A stretch of 64,000 nt of DNA, taken from positions 33,999,501 to 34,063,500 of the forward strand of contig CM060883.1 of NCBI GenBank assembly GCA_030762935.1, given 5' to 3'. Under the pieces are notes generated by a model. The model saw only the letters and a list, made by a program, of their open reading frames with translations. It had not been told where the DNA came from and ran no database searches. Below are positions 23,857 through 35,237 of this stretch, piece after piece (positions within the stretch are counted from its first letter, which is position 1; every line of letters starts with the position of its first letter). Origin of the DNA: Hymenopus coronatus. Lineage: Eukaryota > Arthropoda > Insecta > Mantodea > Hymenopodidae. Made by a program: the position numbers and the translations under genes.

Positions 23857-24715
23857 TTTTTTTACTTTCTCTACACGTACTATGTACATAGTGTATAGAG
23901 ATTATATTGTAATGCACATAAAAATTCAATACCGAGATTTCATCGGAAATATATGTTTTGGGTCCACCTGAATCCCAAAATTGAATTTTTGAAAAAAGGT
24001 CCGTGTGTCTATCTGTCTGTCTGTGGACAGCATAGCTCAAAAACGAAAATACCATTGAATACCAAACTTGGTATTTAAGTTTGGCATCTTCCAAGGATGC
24101 GACGTGAAGATTTTCAAGAAAATCCCCCCACCCCCAACTACCCTTTACATAGAACTTTTTTAAAAAATGTCGAGTTTCTTAAAAATGGCTCTAACTATTT
24201 TGATTAAAATATCATACATAAAACATATTTACCTGTCAAATAAAATGTATATCTGGGATTTTCTGGGAATAGCCTCTGAAGACTACTTTATTTTGATAGA
24301 ATTTTACATAACTGCTAAACGTAAGAGACGGACAAAAACTCGCCATACCAAGAGTGTAGAGTACGTTAAAACACACAATTTATGTCTACTACATTTTTTT
24401 TTTCTGGAGTAGATCGTTTTTGAGATATTCCTTGTTTTTGGTTTCAACTTTGAAAAACTTACACTTTTCTCATACAGGAATTTGTCAACTCCTGTCCATA
24501 CAAAGGAACTTCAGTCATATAGCAACCAGCTTTTGACTATCACTTTAATCTATGGCACTCCCTTATTTCGCTTTTACTTACAAGGAAGCAAGTAATAGAA
24601 CTATTCTATTTTTTTCTCGATTAGCATGAAGTAAATAGAAGCATAAGCTTTTTAACAATAATTTGTTGCAGAGCTGTAGAGAAAGTCATGCGAATGGAAC
24701 ACATCAGATTTTTAT
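23857..24715 (-). mobile_element. Full-length HER, type B
   Basis: Both ends are intact, with CGTACTATGTACATAGTG in the hairpin and CAGATTTTTAT at the end. About 859 bp. It lies 160 bp from a type A full copy in the same orientation, so the two types can be compared directly. Confidence 0.95.
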
Positions 24716-24859
24716 AAAAAGAAAGCTCTACATTATAGGGTAATTTTAAACAGGCAATTGCTTAAAAATACATAAAGGAATATACTTTTAAAGAATTGGT
24801 GATAGCATCGAAATTCTCTAGGAGAAGATTAATTTTAATTTTACTTTAATCAAACTGGA

Positions 24860-25010
24860 ATTACGCCCGAAAATATATTGCCGGGTGTGAACCCCAGGTT
24901 AGCATGTTACACCTAGACCACGGAGAACGAATCATCGCTCCTGACCCGGAATTGAAATCTGTCCGTTGGTTAGGTTTTGAGTGCCAGCTTATTGACGTAT
25001 AACCAATAGT
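24860..25010 (-). repeat. tRNA-derived SINE fragment
   Basis: The minus strand has CTCCGTGGTCTAGGTGTAAC (A-box-like) and GGGGTTCACACCCGG (B-box-like) about 25 bp apart. The tail side is not delimited. Confidence 0.5.
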
Positions 25011-25185
25011 AGACGTACTTATCTAGCGAGCGTCCTCCAACCATTAAAGTGAAATGCTTCCGTTTCCCAAAACTTTTGCGCTCAGTTGTTTAAACCCAAC
25101 AAGAGTCTTTCAAACTAAATAAGTATATAAAATATTATAGTAACTAATGCTTTTTTTCTACCGAAAGTTCATTTTAGTCATACCT

Positions 25186-25360
25186 TTTTACTTTCTCTTC
25201 GCTTACTATATAAATAGTGTACAGAGAAGGTATTGTAATTCACCCAAAAATTTATCCCGAGGTTTCACCTGAAATATAGGTTTTGAGACCCCCCTGAATA
25301 AAAAATATCATTTTCAGAAAATGTTTGTGTGTGTCTATGTATGGGCAGCATAATTCAAAA
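25186..25360 (-). mobile_element. HER terminal block only, type B
   Basis: TTTTTTACTTTCTCTTCGC and a decayed palindrome through the seed and AGCATAATTCAAAA. It breaks there and joins a plus-strand HER. Confidence 0.82.
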
Positions 25361-26040
25361 TATTTACTTCATGCTAATCGAGAAAAAAATTAGCAGAAAT
25401 AGTCTTATTATTTGCTTTCTTGTAAGAGGAAGCAAAATAGGGGAGTACCATAGGTTAAAGTGATAATCAAAAGCTGGTTGCTATAAGACTGAAATTTCTT
25501 TGTTTCCTGTATGAGAAAAGTATACATTTTTCAAAGCTGAAACCAAAAACGAGGAATAGCTCAAAGACGATTAACTCCACGAAAAAATGTGTATAACATA
25601 AATTGTGTGTTTTTAACGTGTTCTACATTTTTTGTGCGGTAAGTGTTTTTCCATCTCTTGCAGTTTAGCACTTATGCAAAATTCCATAAAATTCATTCTG
25701 AAAAGTAGTCTTCCGAAGCTATTCCCAGAAAATTCAGGATATACATTTTATTTGTCAGCGAAATATCTTTAATATACGATATTTTAATCAAAATCGTTAC
25801 AGCCATTTTTCAGCAAATAAAATTTTTCGAAAAAAGTTCCATGTGAAGGGTAGTTGGGTTGAAGTGATTTTTTTTTTTCAAAATCTTCGTGTCGCATCCT
25901 TGGAAGATACTAAACTTAAATAACGTGTTTGGTATTTTACCGACCTCTTGAGTTGTGTTCATGGACACACGAACACACACACTTGGAGTGCAATACATTC
26001 TCTATACACTATGTACATAGTACGTATAGAGAAAGTACAA
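25361..26040 (+). mobile_element. HER copy, left end missing, type A
   Basis: It starts at TATTTACTTCATGCTAATCG (first ~65 bp absent). It ends with an intact palindrome and AGAGAAAGTACAAA. The GGTGAAATCTCGG block next to the hairpin is deleted. Confidence 0.88.
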
Positions 26041-26386
26041 ATTTAAGATAAACCTGCTGCTGCATCTATAGTTTTACGAAAATAAGATAAATGTAATAGA
26101 TTGATAATCTAATTACAGTTGAATTGAGTATTGTAGCACAAAAAATAAATATGAATATTTTAAATTATTTAAATGAATATATTTATATTTAAAACATCAC
26201 CTGCGTCCATTAAAGTAGGATTGATGGCCAAAGCAAATCTTGCCGTGGCAAAGCTCCTTTATTTTCATGTTTCAAAGTTGGTCACCTTACTAAAGAGAGA
26301 ATTTGTATGTGCCTGTGGTTTTATTTATTGTACTTCGCAAGTATCTCCTTTTCTGTGAAATAGAACTAAATAACAGTTCATAAAAA
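26041..26386. other. Unassigned sequence
   Basis: AT-rich, with nothing recognised. Confidence 0.3.
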
Positions 26387-26654
26387 GAAAAATCGATGTA
26401 TATTCTATGGATGTGTATGGATACCTTGTGTTGGGAATAACACGTCCGTACGAAAAATCGATGTATATTCTATGGATGTATATGGATACCTTGTGTTGGG
26501 AATAACACGTCCGTATGAAAAATCGATGTATATTCTATGGATGTATATGGATACCTTGTGTTGGGAATAACACGTCCGTATGAAAAATCGATGTATATTC
26601 TATGGATGTATATGGATACCTTGTGTTGGGAATAACACGTCGTATGAAAAATCG
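26387..26654 (+). repeat. 65-bp tandem array, four units
   Basis: Units start at 26387, 26452, 26517 and 26582, plus the first 9 bases of a fifth at 26646. Each reads GAAAAATCGATGTATATTCT to ATGGATACCTTGTGTTGGG and AATAACACGTCCGTA. The units differ by only one or two bases (GTGTATGG in the first, GTATATGG later; one C lost in the last), so the expansion is recent. Confidence 0.95.
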
Positions 26655-27470
26655 CCTACAGTCAGTTTCTACGTTTGAACGCCGACAAATGAAAGGAAAA
26701 CACTTCGCACAACAATGGACATCCCCTTTGTCCTGCGACGTGTCGGAGAACAATGAGATTACCACATGGAGGTGCGAAGCGCGCTGCTTGCTGATGATGA
26801 TAAATGTATCACCCTATCCGTTTATTTGTTAGTTCTCGTTCAGCGTCGCCTCCCCTAACCAGAAGTTATGTTCACGTTCGGAGCTTCTGGTTTATGTGCT
26901 ACCTACTACATTTCCTCTACTTTCAAACAATGATAGATTTAAATACATTTAACCATCTCACTAAAGAAAAAAACTGTCGTCTGTTTCTCAGTATATATAC
27001 AGTAAATAGCGGTGGGAATATATGCCTATAGGGCTTAAGATTTGGGATATTGGAACGAAGAGAGACATCTTACTGCAGCACTATAATGGATCGTTTGTGG
27101 CTACATCCTGCGCGGGACGGGAATGTGCCGGAAGTCCCAAGCCCGCAAGCAGATAGACCAACAAAAGTCTTCGAACACCCGCACACCTTTAGAGAGCAAC
27201 CCAAGACAGCGTTGTAGTTACCCTTGCAGGCGAGACAGCTCACTCAGGCGGCCATGAAGGGAAGTATGTTCATAATGCAAGTAACTGCTTCATCTGCCCG
27301 GCACCTACGGCAGGACCTGAAAGCATAATTCAGACATGAAATATGAATGAAATCAGACGACATGAGGAAAGGGAGAATCATAAATAATTATATTCCAAAA
27401 GGCAGAAATAAATTGTATGTGTAGTACCATGTCTTTCTGTCATAATTGTTAATACTACTCCTATTTATAA
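26655..27470. other. Unassigned, GC higher than average
   Basis: 26655-26830 and 27060-27330 are more GC-rich than the surroundings but show no recognised protein or repeat within the window. Confidence 0.35.
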
Positions 27471-27560
27471 GATTACTTTCTCTACACTTACTACGTATCT
27501 ACATAGTGAATAGAGAAGTATTGCATTCCACCCAAAATTCGATACCGAGATTTCACTGCA
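27471..27560 (-). mobile_element. HER hairpin-end fragment
   Basis: ATTACTTTCTCTACACTTAC with the hairpin interrupted by a few extra bases (ACGTATCTACATAGTG), then ATTCGATACCGAGATTTCAC. It breaks where the SINE begins. Confidence 0.8.
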
Positions 27561-27826
27561 ATACACTACCCAGCCAGACACCGTGACCTGCTCCTACAAC
27601 CCTGAAAGAGAGATGATTAGGAAATAATGAAAACAGCAATTTTGGACCGGAAAATTTATGGGGATGTAATGAACCTGCCCAGCATTCGCCTGGCGAGCCC
27701 GAGAAACCTATAAAAACGCCATGGAACAGGCAGGCTAGCCATGGTGATCGAACCCGTGACCTTGTGAATGGATGCCACAGACGAAACTGCCTGAGCTATC
27801 CGGACTCGGTTCCAAAAAAGTTTACT
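27561..27826 (-). repeat. SINE family S2, copy 1
   Basis: On the minus strand the head is CCGGATAGCTCAGGCAGTTT (A box) and GGTCACGGGTTCGATCACC (B box). The body holds CGCCAGGCGAATGCTGGGCA. It shares head layout and the GGCGAATGCT motif with the copy at 28095-28322. Confidence 0.75.
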
Positions 27827-28094
27827 GCGTTTTTAGCATCTGAAGTGCTTATTCCAATCAGTTTCTGGTCTTTTACAAGGACCAAGTGCTGTTTTATTTG
27901 CTAGGCCATCAGGTTTTTTTTTCGTTTCCCGTGATACCTGTGTGTCCATGTGCTCACCGCAATTATACTGTACGGGAGGAAGAATTTGACGTACTAATAG
28001 GCATTTAAAGTGATAGAAATTAAGAGTACTACGCGCAGCCTAGCTGTCAGGGTTTACAAGAGTAACATGTTAACGGCGGGGGACACCTCGGCAA

Positions 28095-28322
28095 CCGTTC
28101 CATTCGCCTGCAGAGCCTTAAGCCACACCTGCGCCGACTTGAAAGATGAAGAAATGAAGGGAAAGGAACCGTGGTAGATATACAACACCCTAGCATTCGC
28201 CTAAGCGACCCCAGGAAAAACACGGAAATATCCAGGGCCAGAGTGCGCGGTCAACGGGGGATCAAACCTGGGCCTCCGGAATGCCAGTCCCAGACGAAAC
28301 ACCTGAGCCACCTGGCTTGGTT
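28095..28322 (-). repeat. SINE family S2, copy 2
   Basis: Minus-strand head CCAGGTGGCTCAGGTGTTTC and B box GGCCCAGGTTTGATCCCCC. The body has CGCTTAGGCGAATGCTAGGG and ends GGTTCCTTTCCCTTC. Confidence 0.75.
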
Positions 28323-28401
28323 TATCTTTTTCCGATACTGACAAAGTTGGTTTCGTTTTCATTTTTTGTGCTTTAATATAATTAAAGCTACTTAGATTCC
28401 C

Positions 28402-28698
28402 GGGCGGCGCCATGGCTGAGTGATTAGACCGCTCGCTCCCCATTTAGGTGGCCCGGGTTCGATCTCAAACGCCCGCATGTGGGATTTGTGGTGAACGAAG
28501 CGGCGTCTGAGCGAGTTTTCTCCGGGTCCTCCGGTTTCCCTCGCCACTCATTTCACCAATTGCTCCATCACCTTTCCAATCATCACTTACATTTTATATC
28601 ATCCATTTCCTCACTTCTGACCCCTAGGCATTGACTTGTAAGTACTAAGGGGTGTCAGTCTTACAAATACGGGGAGGATAAGCCGATTACGAAACGAA
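28402..28698 (+). repeat. SINE family S1, best copy
   Basis: Head GGGCGGCGCCATGGCTGAGT with A box TGGCTGAGTGATTAGAC and B box CCCGGGTTCGATCTC. Body GTTTTCTCCGGGTCCTCCGG, tail GCCGATTACGAAACGAA. About 297 bp. It is transcribed by pol III in related SINEs and mobilised by a partner LINE (family knowledge, not shown here). Confidence 0.85.
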
Positions 28699-29166
28699 AA
28701 GAAAATTTTATTCCCAAAAATGTTCTATAAAAGGTAGATTTACTTCTCATTTTAAAGGCTTCATATTTAAGGTAAAGGTCCAGTAGCAGTTAGGGTTCTA
28801 CAATGGCATTTCTATGATACAAGACAAGGGCGTTTAGGGGAGGGCAACTGCTCGATCTCCAGATGTTGACTGCACCTTTAGCATAAAATAGAACTCGGCA
28901 AGCTGTCGTTTCAAGATAAACTAGCGACCAAGGGGCCGGAAATTGAATCTGGTGTCATCTGATACCAGGTCTTTCTTTAACAAACTGCCTTACACCTTCT
29001 GGACATTTTTACTTCTCACAAGAAGTCTTCGCTCAGGAATTGTCGCGTATCTCTCGCAGCATCTTGGCGAAAGAAAATATTTGAACGCTGAAGCAACAGA
29101 ATCGCGATACAGAGAAGATGGGTGTCTTGCATCGTTTTGGGAGAAGTGTGCTGAGCAAAAAAAAAT
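28699..29166. other. Unassigned sequence
   Basis: A 75-codon frame at 28943-29170 (+) and its minus-strand shadow are not recognisable proteins. Confidence 0.3.
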
Positions 29167-29230
29167 CTGATATATTCCATTCACATGGTTTTCTTCACCT
29201 GCTCTGAAGCAAACTATTCTTACAAAAGGT
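29167..29230 (+). mobile_element. HER left-end fragment
   Basis: Starts TCTGATATATTCCATTCACA after nine A. It is cut after 64 bp by the next, opposite HER. Confidence 0.75.
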
Positions 29231-29232
29231 CA

Positions 29233-29373
29233 TTTTTACTTTCTCTACACGCACTATGTGCATAGTTTGTAGAGAATGTATTGCATTCCACCCAAAAGTT
29301 CGATACCGAGATTTCACCGGAAATATATGTTTTAGGATCCCTTATATCCAAATAAAGCATTTTCACAAAAAGA

Positions 29374-29409
<36 letters not shown>

Positions 29410-30113
29410 TGTGAACACGATAACTCAAAAACGAAAAGCCGGTAAAATACCAAACTTGGTATTTAAGTTTAATATCGTACAGGGATGCGACATGAAGATT
29501 TTGAGAAAAATCCCCCCCACCTCAAACTACCCTTTACATGGAACTTTTTTCGAAAATTTTGATTTTCTAAAAAATGACTAACGATTTTGATTAAAATGTC
29601 ATATATTAAAGATATTTACCTGGCAAAAAAAATGTATATCTTGAATTTTCTGGGAATAGCCTCTGGAGACTACTTTATTCTGAACGAATTTTCCGGAATT
29701 TTGCATAACTGCTAAACCGTAAGACCTAGATAAAAACTTACTACACAGGAAATGTAGAGAAGTTAAATCACACAATTTATGTTATATACATTTTTCGCGG
29801 AGTTGATCGCTTTTTAGATATTCATTGTTTTTGGTTCCAGCTATGAAAAACTTACTCTTCTCATATAGGAATTTGTTAACTCCTGTCCATATAAACAAAG
29901 GAACTTCAGTCACATAGCAACCAGCTTTTGACTATCATTTTAGCCTATAGTACTCCCTTTTTTCACTTCTACTTACAAGGAAACAAGTAATAAGACTATT
30001 TCTGCTAATTATTTCTCGAGCAGCAGGAAGTAAATATAAGCATATGCTTTTTAACAATAATTTGTTGCAGAGATGTGGAGAAAGTCATGTGAATGGTACA
30101 CATCAGTTTTTTA
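29233..30113 (-). mobile_element. Full-length HER, type A
   Basis: TTTTTACTTTCTCTACACGC and palindrome on the left, GGTACACATCAG on the right, about 881 bp. The seed is a pure (GT)n run at 29373-29408, the longest of the simple TG seeds on this side of the window. Confidence 0.95.
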
Positions 30114-30611
30114 TCATAACTAATAAAACGAGAGCTCCAACTCAAGTTGCTTGTGATTTATCCAGAGAAAACCTGTAGCTCGAGTTCTATATATTAAGAC
30201 TATTTCATGAATAAAATAACAATGATTAGCCTATATGGACACAAAGAATAATATTCCTAAAATTCCATTTGTCCCGACGTATATCTGCACCGAAATCACT
30301 GCAACTGCAAATTTCAGATCTCTTTGTATTGCTACATTATATTATTTTGGCTTAGTAATACATGATTACAGTTAATATGTCTATTGGTACTTCCGCCATT
30401 ATGTACGGGAATATCACTGCACAGTGATATTTAGAGAGAAAACAAATGCACTGGGATAGATAGATATATTTAGAAACACAATTGCACATGGGTGTGATAA
30501 AAAAAAGATTAACATGCAGAGATAATGAGTTCTGATTGGCTGTAGTTTTACGCGCCAATGTATGGTTTGGCCTTTTCCTACGATCACGTGTCGTGAACGA
30601 AATAGTCTACA
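30114..30611. other. Unassigned sequence
   Basis: AT-rich, with nothing recognised. Confidence 0.3.
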
Positions 30612-31015
30612 TAATTCTAATTAATAGAAACATTATCAGAAATGGTCTCATTACTTAGTTCCTTATAAGTAGAAAGAGTATTAGGGAATACACTAGGTTA
30701 AAGCGATAGTCATATCTTTTAAAATCTGTCGCTATGCGATTGTTATTGAAATCTGGTTTCTCCATGGCCAGGAGTAAAACAAAATAGATATGTAACGGGT
30801 TAGGGCTAATCATTTAGGAACAGCTTAAGTATTTTAAAACCAGGGAATATCTCTGAAATCGTTAGCTCTACAGGAAACAAAAATATAAATGACATAGATT
30901 GTGTGATTTAATAAGACCTACAGTTTTTTTTTTTTTTTTACAGTAAGCTTTTGTCTACCCAGTTATGTAAAAGTCATTCACAATGAAGTGGACTTCAAAG
31001 GCAGTATATTAGTTA
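30612..31015 (+). mobile_element. Old HER fragment
   Basis: Recognisable from TAGAAACATTATCAGAAATG through GGCCAGGAGTAAAAC to TGAAGTGGACTTCAAAGGCA. This is the older middle type. Both ends are missing. Confidence 0.7.
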
Positions 31016-31679
31016 GAAATATGGAGGTCTGTAACATTCATGTGCACAAAATGTACAAAATGCACCTTTTTAAGGGTTAAATTTCTTTCCAACAATGTTT
31101 GTTTCTTTTTATAATGTAAATACATTATTTTATTTACTTACTGTAATAAAGAAAGTAAGTTTTCATTAAAGTATGGTGTAATATTGCAGATGAACAAACA
31201 CGGCCTACACGGAAGCGCTGCTGATTAAAACAAAAGAAGAGAGATGTCAGAAACAGCAGAACCTCGGCACTTGTTCTCTTTATTTATACTCTGTTGTTCA
31301 CATTTCATGTTTGAGCACACTCTTGAATTGCCACGATTATGAAGCACGTCAAATACACATATCTACAGAGCCAGTATGGGAGCTGCTTCCTTTCAGCAGA
31401 AAAAACACAAGAAACATACTTGCCCGGTTCTTTCATAACGTTTAAATTAGAAACGATGGGGAGTATCTCATGCTGAGTTATTCTATGGCTCTGAAAATTT
31501 CCAAGAACAAAATAATACATCGAAAAAAGAAACAAGTCTTTCTTTTCCAAGCAAAACGAAGCAAGCACGTGCCTATTTTTCCTTTCATTAATTAGTAGAC
31601 AGGTTGTAAAATTCAAAAACTATATTTACCATGCAGCATTTCTTACTGAAATTCAAAATTATTCCTTTGCTCTTATATC

Positions 31680-31955
31680 GTGTTAATAGATTTAAAGATT
31701 AGCAGAAATTATTTTATTAGATCCTTCTAAGCAGAGGGCAAATAAACAATACACTAGTCTAAATCAATTTTCAAACTTTGAAAAAGATGATCACTATGTG
31801 AAACAATTGAAATTCATTTGCTTTGCACGCTCAGGAGTAAAACAAAAGAAAGATGAAAAGAAAAATTACCTTATGTTTGAGAAAAGTTGAAGTAGATTAA
31901 TGACAGGGAATATCTCGGAAACGACCGCACTCAACCCTGTAGAGCAAATAATATA
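31680..31955 (+). mobile_element. Old HER fragment
   Basis: AGATTAGCAGAAATTATTTT, GCTCAGGAGTAAAAC and AGGGAATATCTCGGAAACG, in HER order but strongly diverged. Confidence 0.65.
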
Positions 31956-32317
31956 GGAATTTGAAATTTCACTCCCAGTGTTCCTTAAATTTTTCCCAGG
32001 AAACAATTTTTATTGCAGTGCAGAAGACAGATAAATCGACTTAATATTAAACAGTTGTTTTTTAAGACAATCAACATTTCATTCTTGCTCAACCTTTAAA
32101 CCTTGCTATGAAAGAGGCCACAAATCTAACTGGCATAATATGTGCTCAATGCAGTAGGGAACATCCAAAACGATTCTTCAATAATCATTGTTGTTAGTAC
32201 GAATGACTAACTCTTATTAAGCCAAAAGTAATATATTTACAATAAGAGTAAGAATATTTGTCAATGCCTGCCTCAAAATGCTGTGTGCTAACGTGAATAT
32301 AAATACAAAGTTTTCTG

Positions 32318-33424
32318 CTCTTTAAACTTGGTAGTTAAGTTTAGTATCTTTCAAGAATGCGATAAGAAGGTTTTCATAAAAAATCTTCGTATCCCAAACT
32401 ACCTACACTTTACGTGGAAACATTTTCAAAGTTTTCGATTTTTTTGCAAAGAAATAAGATATTGTATATTAAAGATGTTTATATGACAGATAAAATGTAT
32501 AACCTGAATTTTTTGGGAACAACCCTTGAAGTCCTCTTCATTCTGAATGACCTTTGCATATGTGGTGAACCCTAAGAATTGGATAAAAATTTACCACAGT
32601 AAAAATGTAATCTCGTTTTGATTTGTTTCTTTCACACATGCCTTGTGTAGGACAGGAGCTGGGTGGGTAAAGTCAGACTTAAAAGTTCAGTACCATAGCC
32701 AGGATTTGAACCTCGGATCTCCCGGTCTCTAGATGGTTGCTCTAACACTGAGCGTGGCAAGTTAGCATTAAATTTCTCAACTGACTCTCATGTTTCCTGT
32801 TAAACCACATGGTGATTCCACATTATTTATAGATGACATACCCCAATGGCAACCTACAATGTTGTAAGTACTTAAGTACTAGGATTCATGAACTTACGAT
32901 ATTGTAAGTCACCATTGGGTATGTTATCTCGAAATAATTTGGAATCACCTTCTGGTATACTGGAGAAACATGCGAGTCAGTTGAAAAATCTAATGCCTTG
33001 CTGACATATTGCCAATGTAGCTCAGTGGTAGAGCAATCGGCTAGAGATCCGTGGTCCAAATCCTGGCTATAGCATTGAATTTTTCAGTTTGGCTCTACCT
33101 ATCCAATGTAGATCTCCTATACATTTTTGTTGTCGAAATAAGATTTCCGAGATGTCTCTTACTTCCTCAAACAGAAAGTCATCCGCGTTTCATTTGTTTT
33201 ACTCCTGGTCATGAAAAGAAGCAAATTTCAAAGAGAGTTGTACATTGACAGCTTTTAAAACATTCAACTATCGCTTTTCCCTCTACTTATAAGGAAATTA
33301 GTAATAAGAGAATTTCTGCTAATATTTATCTCTTCAAGAATGAAGTAGAAATAATAATCTTTCGTAAAAATCTGTTTACAGAGAAAGTAGAGAAAGTCGT
33401 GAGCATGAAACACATCAGACTTTT
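32318..33424 (-). mobile_element. Old HER split by a fold-back repeat
   Basis: Pieces 32318-32639 (AACTTGGTAGTTAAGTTTAG to AAAAATGTAATCTCG) and 33124-33424 (ATTTTTGTTGTCGAAATAAG to GAAACACATCAGAC) are the two halves of one copy. The tRNA-like fold-back element lies between them. The hairpin end is missing. The next HER starts at the last base. Confidence 0.8.
32640..33123. repeat. tRNA-like fold-back element S3
   Basis: Two arms of about 240 bp face each other. The left arm runs 32640-32880 on the minus strand, the right arm 32895-33123 on the plus strand. The centre is near AGTACTTAAGTACT (32869-32882). Each arm carries a tRNA-like core; in the right arm TAGCTCAGTGGTAGAGCA (A box) and GTGGTCCAAATCCTGG (B box). 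Shared arm blocks are CACCATTGGGTATGTTATCT, GGAATCACC and AACATGCGAGTCAGTTGA. Confidence 0.8.
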
Positions 33425-34027
33425 TTACTTTCTCTACACGTACTATGTACATAGTGTATAGAGAAGTTATTGTAATTCACCCAAATTTTCGATACCGAGA
33501 TTTCACCGGAAATACATGTTTTGGGTCCCCCTGAATAAAAAAAAAAGCATTTTGAGAAGAAGATCCATGTGCGTGTGTGTGTCGGTAGACAGCATAGCTC
33601 GAAAACGAAAACACCGTTAAATACTTAACTTGGTGTTTAAGTGTGGTATCTTCAAAAGATAGGACACGAACGTTTTCAAGAAAATACCCCTACCCCAAAC
33701 TACCCTTTACATGGAAAAAAATTCGACAATTTAGATTCTCTCAAAAAAGGTTCTAACGATTTTGATTAAAATATCGCACATTAAACATATTTACCTGACA
33801 AATAAAATGTACACATTGACTTTTTTTGGGAATTTCCTCTGAAAACTACTTTATTCTGGATGATTTTTACGGAATTTTGCATAACTGGTAAACTATTACA
33901 GATACACAAAGCCTAACTTAACAGAAAATGTAGAGTTTGTAACATCGACAATTTATAATTTTTCCTTTTTTTCGTGGAGATAATCGCTTTTGAGATATTC
34001 CTTGTTATTGGTTTCAGATTTAAAATA

Positions 34028-34665
34028 CGAGGGCCATTTTTTCAACCTCCGATAAGCTATAAATAAAAGACAAATTCATAGAAAACAAGAATTTTATTGC
34101 TAAAAGTTTAGTACACTTATGGTTACTTTTCAACATAATCATCGAAAAGATTGAGACATTTATTGTACCTGTGCACAGCTTTGAAGTACCCACATCAAAA
34201 AAAGTTGCCTCCAGTGATTTTAAATGAGCATTGACGTTGTTTTGAAGATCTTCGTACTTTACGGTTTGCGGAGAGCCATTCACACTGCTGGCACAACCCA
34301 TCGGCTCCTTGAACAATTTCAATGGGACATTTTCGATAATCCGCTGTACAGTCCTGACCTGGCACCCAGCGACTTTCACCTTTTCCCTGAACTGAAGACG
34401 TGGCTAGGAGGGCAGCACTTTCAAACCAACGAAGATCTTTAAAACAACGTCAATGTTCATTTGAAATCGATGGCGGCAATATTTTTTGAAGCGCGTATTG
34501 CAAAGCTTGTGCCCAGGTACGATAAATGACTCAAACTTATCGGTGATTATATTGAAAAGTATAAGGGAACAAAACTTTTAGTAATAAAATAATTTTTTTC
34601 TATGAACTTGTCTTTTATTTATAACCTATCGGAGGTTGAAAAAAAAAACGGCTCACTTTTCTCAC
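34028..34665. mobile_element. Fold-back mariner derivative
   Basis: Both arms are the same 3' end of a mariner. Left arm, 34028-34260, reads on the minus strand (EDLQNNVNAHLKSLEATFF). Right arm, about 34425-34665, reads on the plus strand. They match over about 230 bp, including ATAAATAAAAGACAA and GATCTTCG. The unpaired centre (about 34260-34425) has plus-strand FQWDIFDNPLYSPDLAPSDF, the region of the third catalytic Asp. CGAGGGCC begins the left end; the right end is degraded (GGCTCAC). Confidence 0.85.
34261..34600 (+). pseudogene. Mariner transposase C-terminal remnant
   Basis: Plus strand: LLEQFQWDIFDNPLYSPDL and FPELKTWLGGQHFQTNEDL, a stop at 34441, then NNVNVHLKS and IGDYIEKYKGTKL. 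It holds only the last third of a mariner transposase, with at least two stops. The N-terminal DNA-binding part and the first two catalytic Asp are absent. Confidence 0.85.
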
Positions 34666-34907
34666 ACTTTTCTCCTGGCCACGCATAGAAACGGATTTCA
34701 ATCACGTGGCAAGTTGTGTTTAAAAGGTTTGACTAGGTTTGACTATCATTTTTTCCTTCTATGTACTTACAAGGAAGCAAGTAATTAAGCCAATTTCTGC
34801 TGACGTTAATCTCTTATCATATGGTATATAGAAAAGTGTGTTTTTTTTAACAATAATGTGGTGCAGTGATATAGAGAGAGTCATGTGAATGGAACACACC
34901 AAATTTT

Positions 34908-35236
34908 TGTTTTGTGTAGAGTTAACCATTTACGAGATATTACTTGTTATTTGTTTCATTTTTAAACTACTTAACATTTTCTCAGACAGAAAGTCATCTT
35001 TCTTTTCATATATATTTTGTTTTAATTGTCATAGTCATCAGTTTTTAAAAGATATGATTACCGTTTTCGCCCAGTGTATTACCTTATTTCATTTTTGCTT
35101 AGAAGGTACTAAGTAATAAGGCAATTTCTGCTAATGTTTATATTGTTTAACATGGTTTGATAAAAGAATAATATTCTACAAGAATAGTTTGTTTGCAAAA
35201 AAGCTAGATGAAGTCATGTGAATGAAACACACAATA
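34908..35236 (-). mobile_element. HER inner-end half, older type
   Basis: From GTTTTGTGTAGAGTTAACCA to GTCATGTGAATGAAACACAC. The hairpin half is missing. It lies between two other minus-strand HERs, making a head-to-tail run of three. Confidence 0.8.
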
Positions 35237-35237
35237 T

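Larger units (their letters stand above)
33421..34907 (-). mobile_element. HER, type B, split by a fold-back mariner
   Basis: Hairpin end TTTTTTACTTTCTCTACACG to GGTTTCAGATTTAAAATA (33421-34027), then mariner, then TTTTCTCACACTTTTCTCCT to GGAACACACCAAATTT (34666-34907). The two halves add up to about 850 bp. Confidence 0.9.

Noticed and set aside
26387..26654. CRISPR-like array of direct repeats
   Set aside because: The 65-bp units abut without unique spacers and the sequence context is eukaryotic.
33011..33075. A possible functional tRNA gene (A box TAGCTCAGTGGTAGAGCA)
   Set aside because: Acceptor and anticodon stems do not close and the B box is degraded (GTCCAAATCC). The same sequence is part of a repeat present three times.
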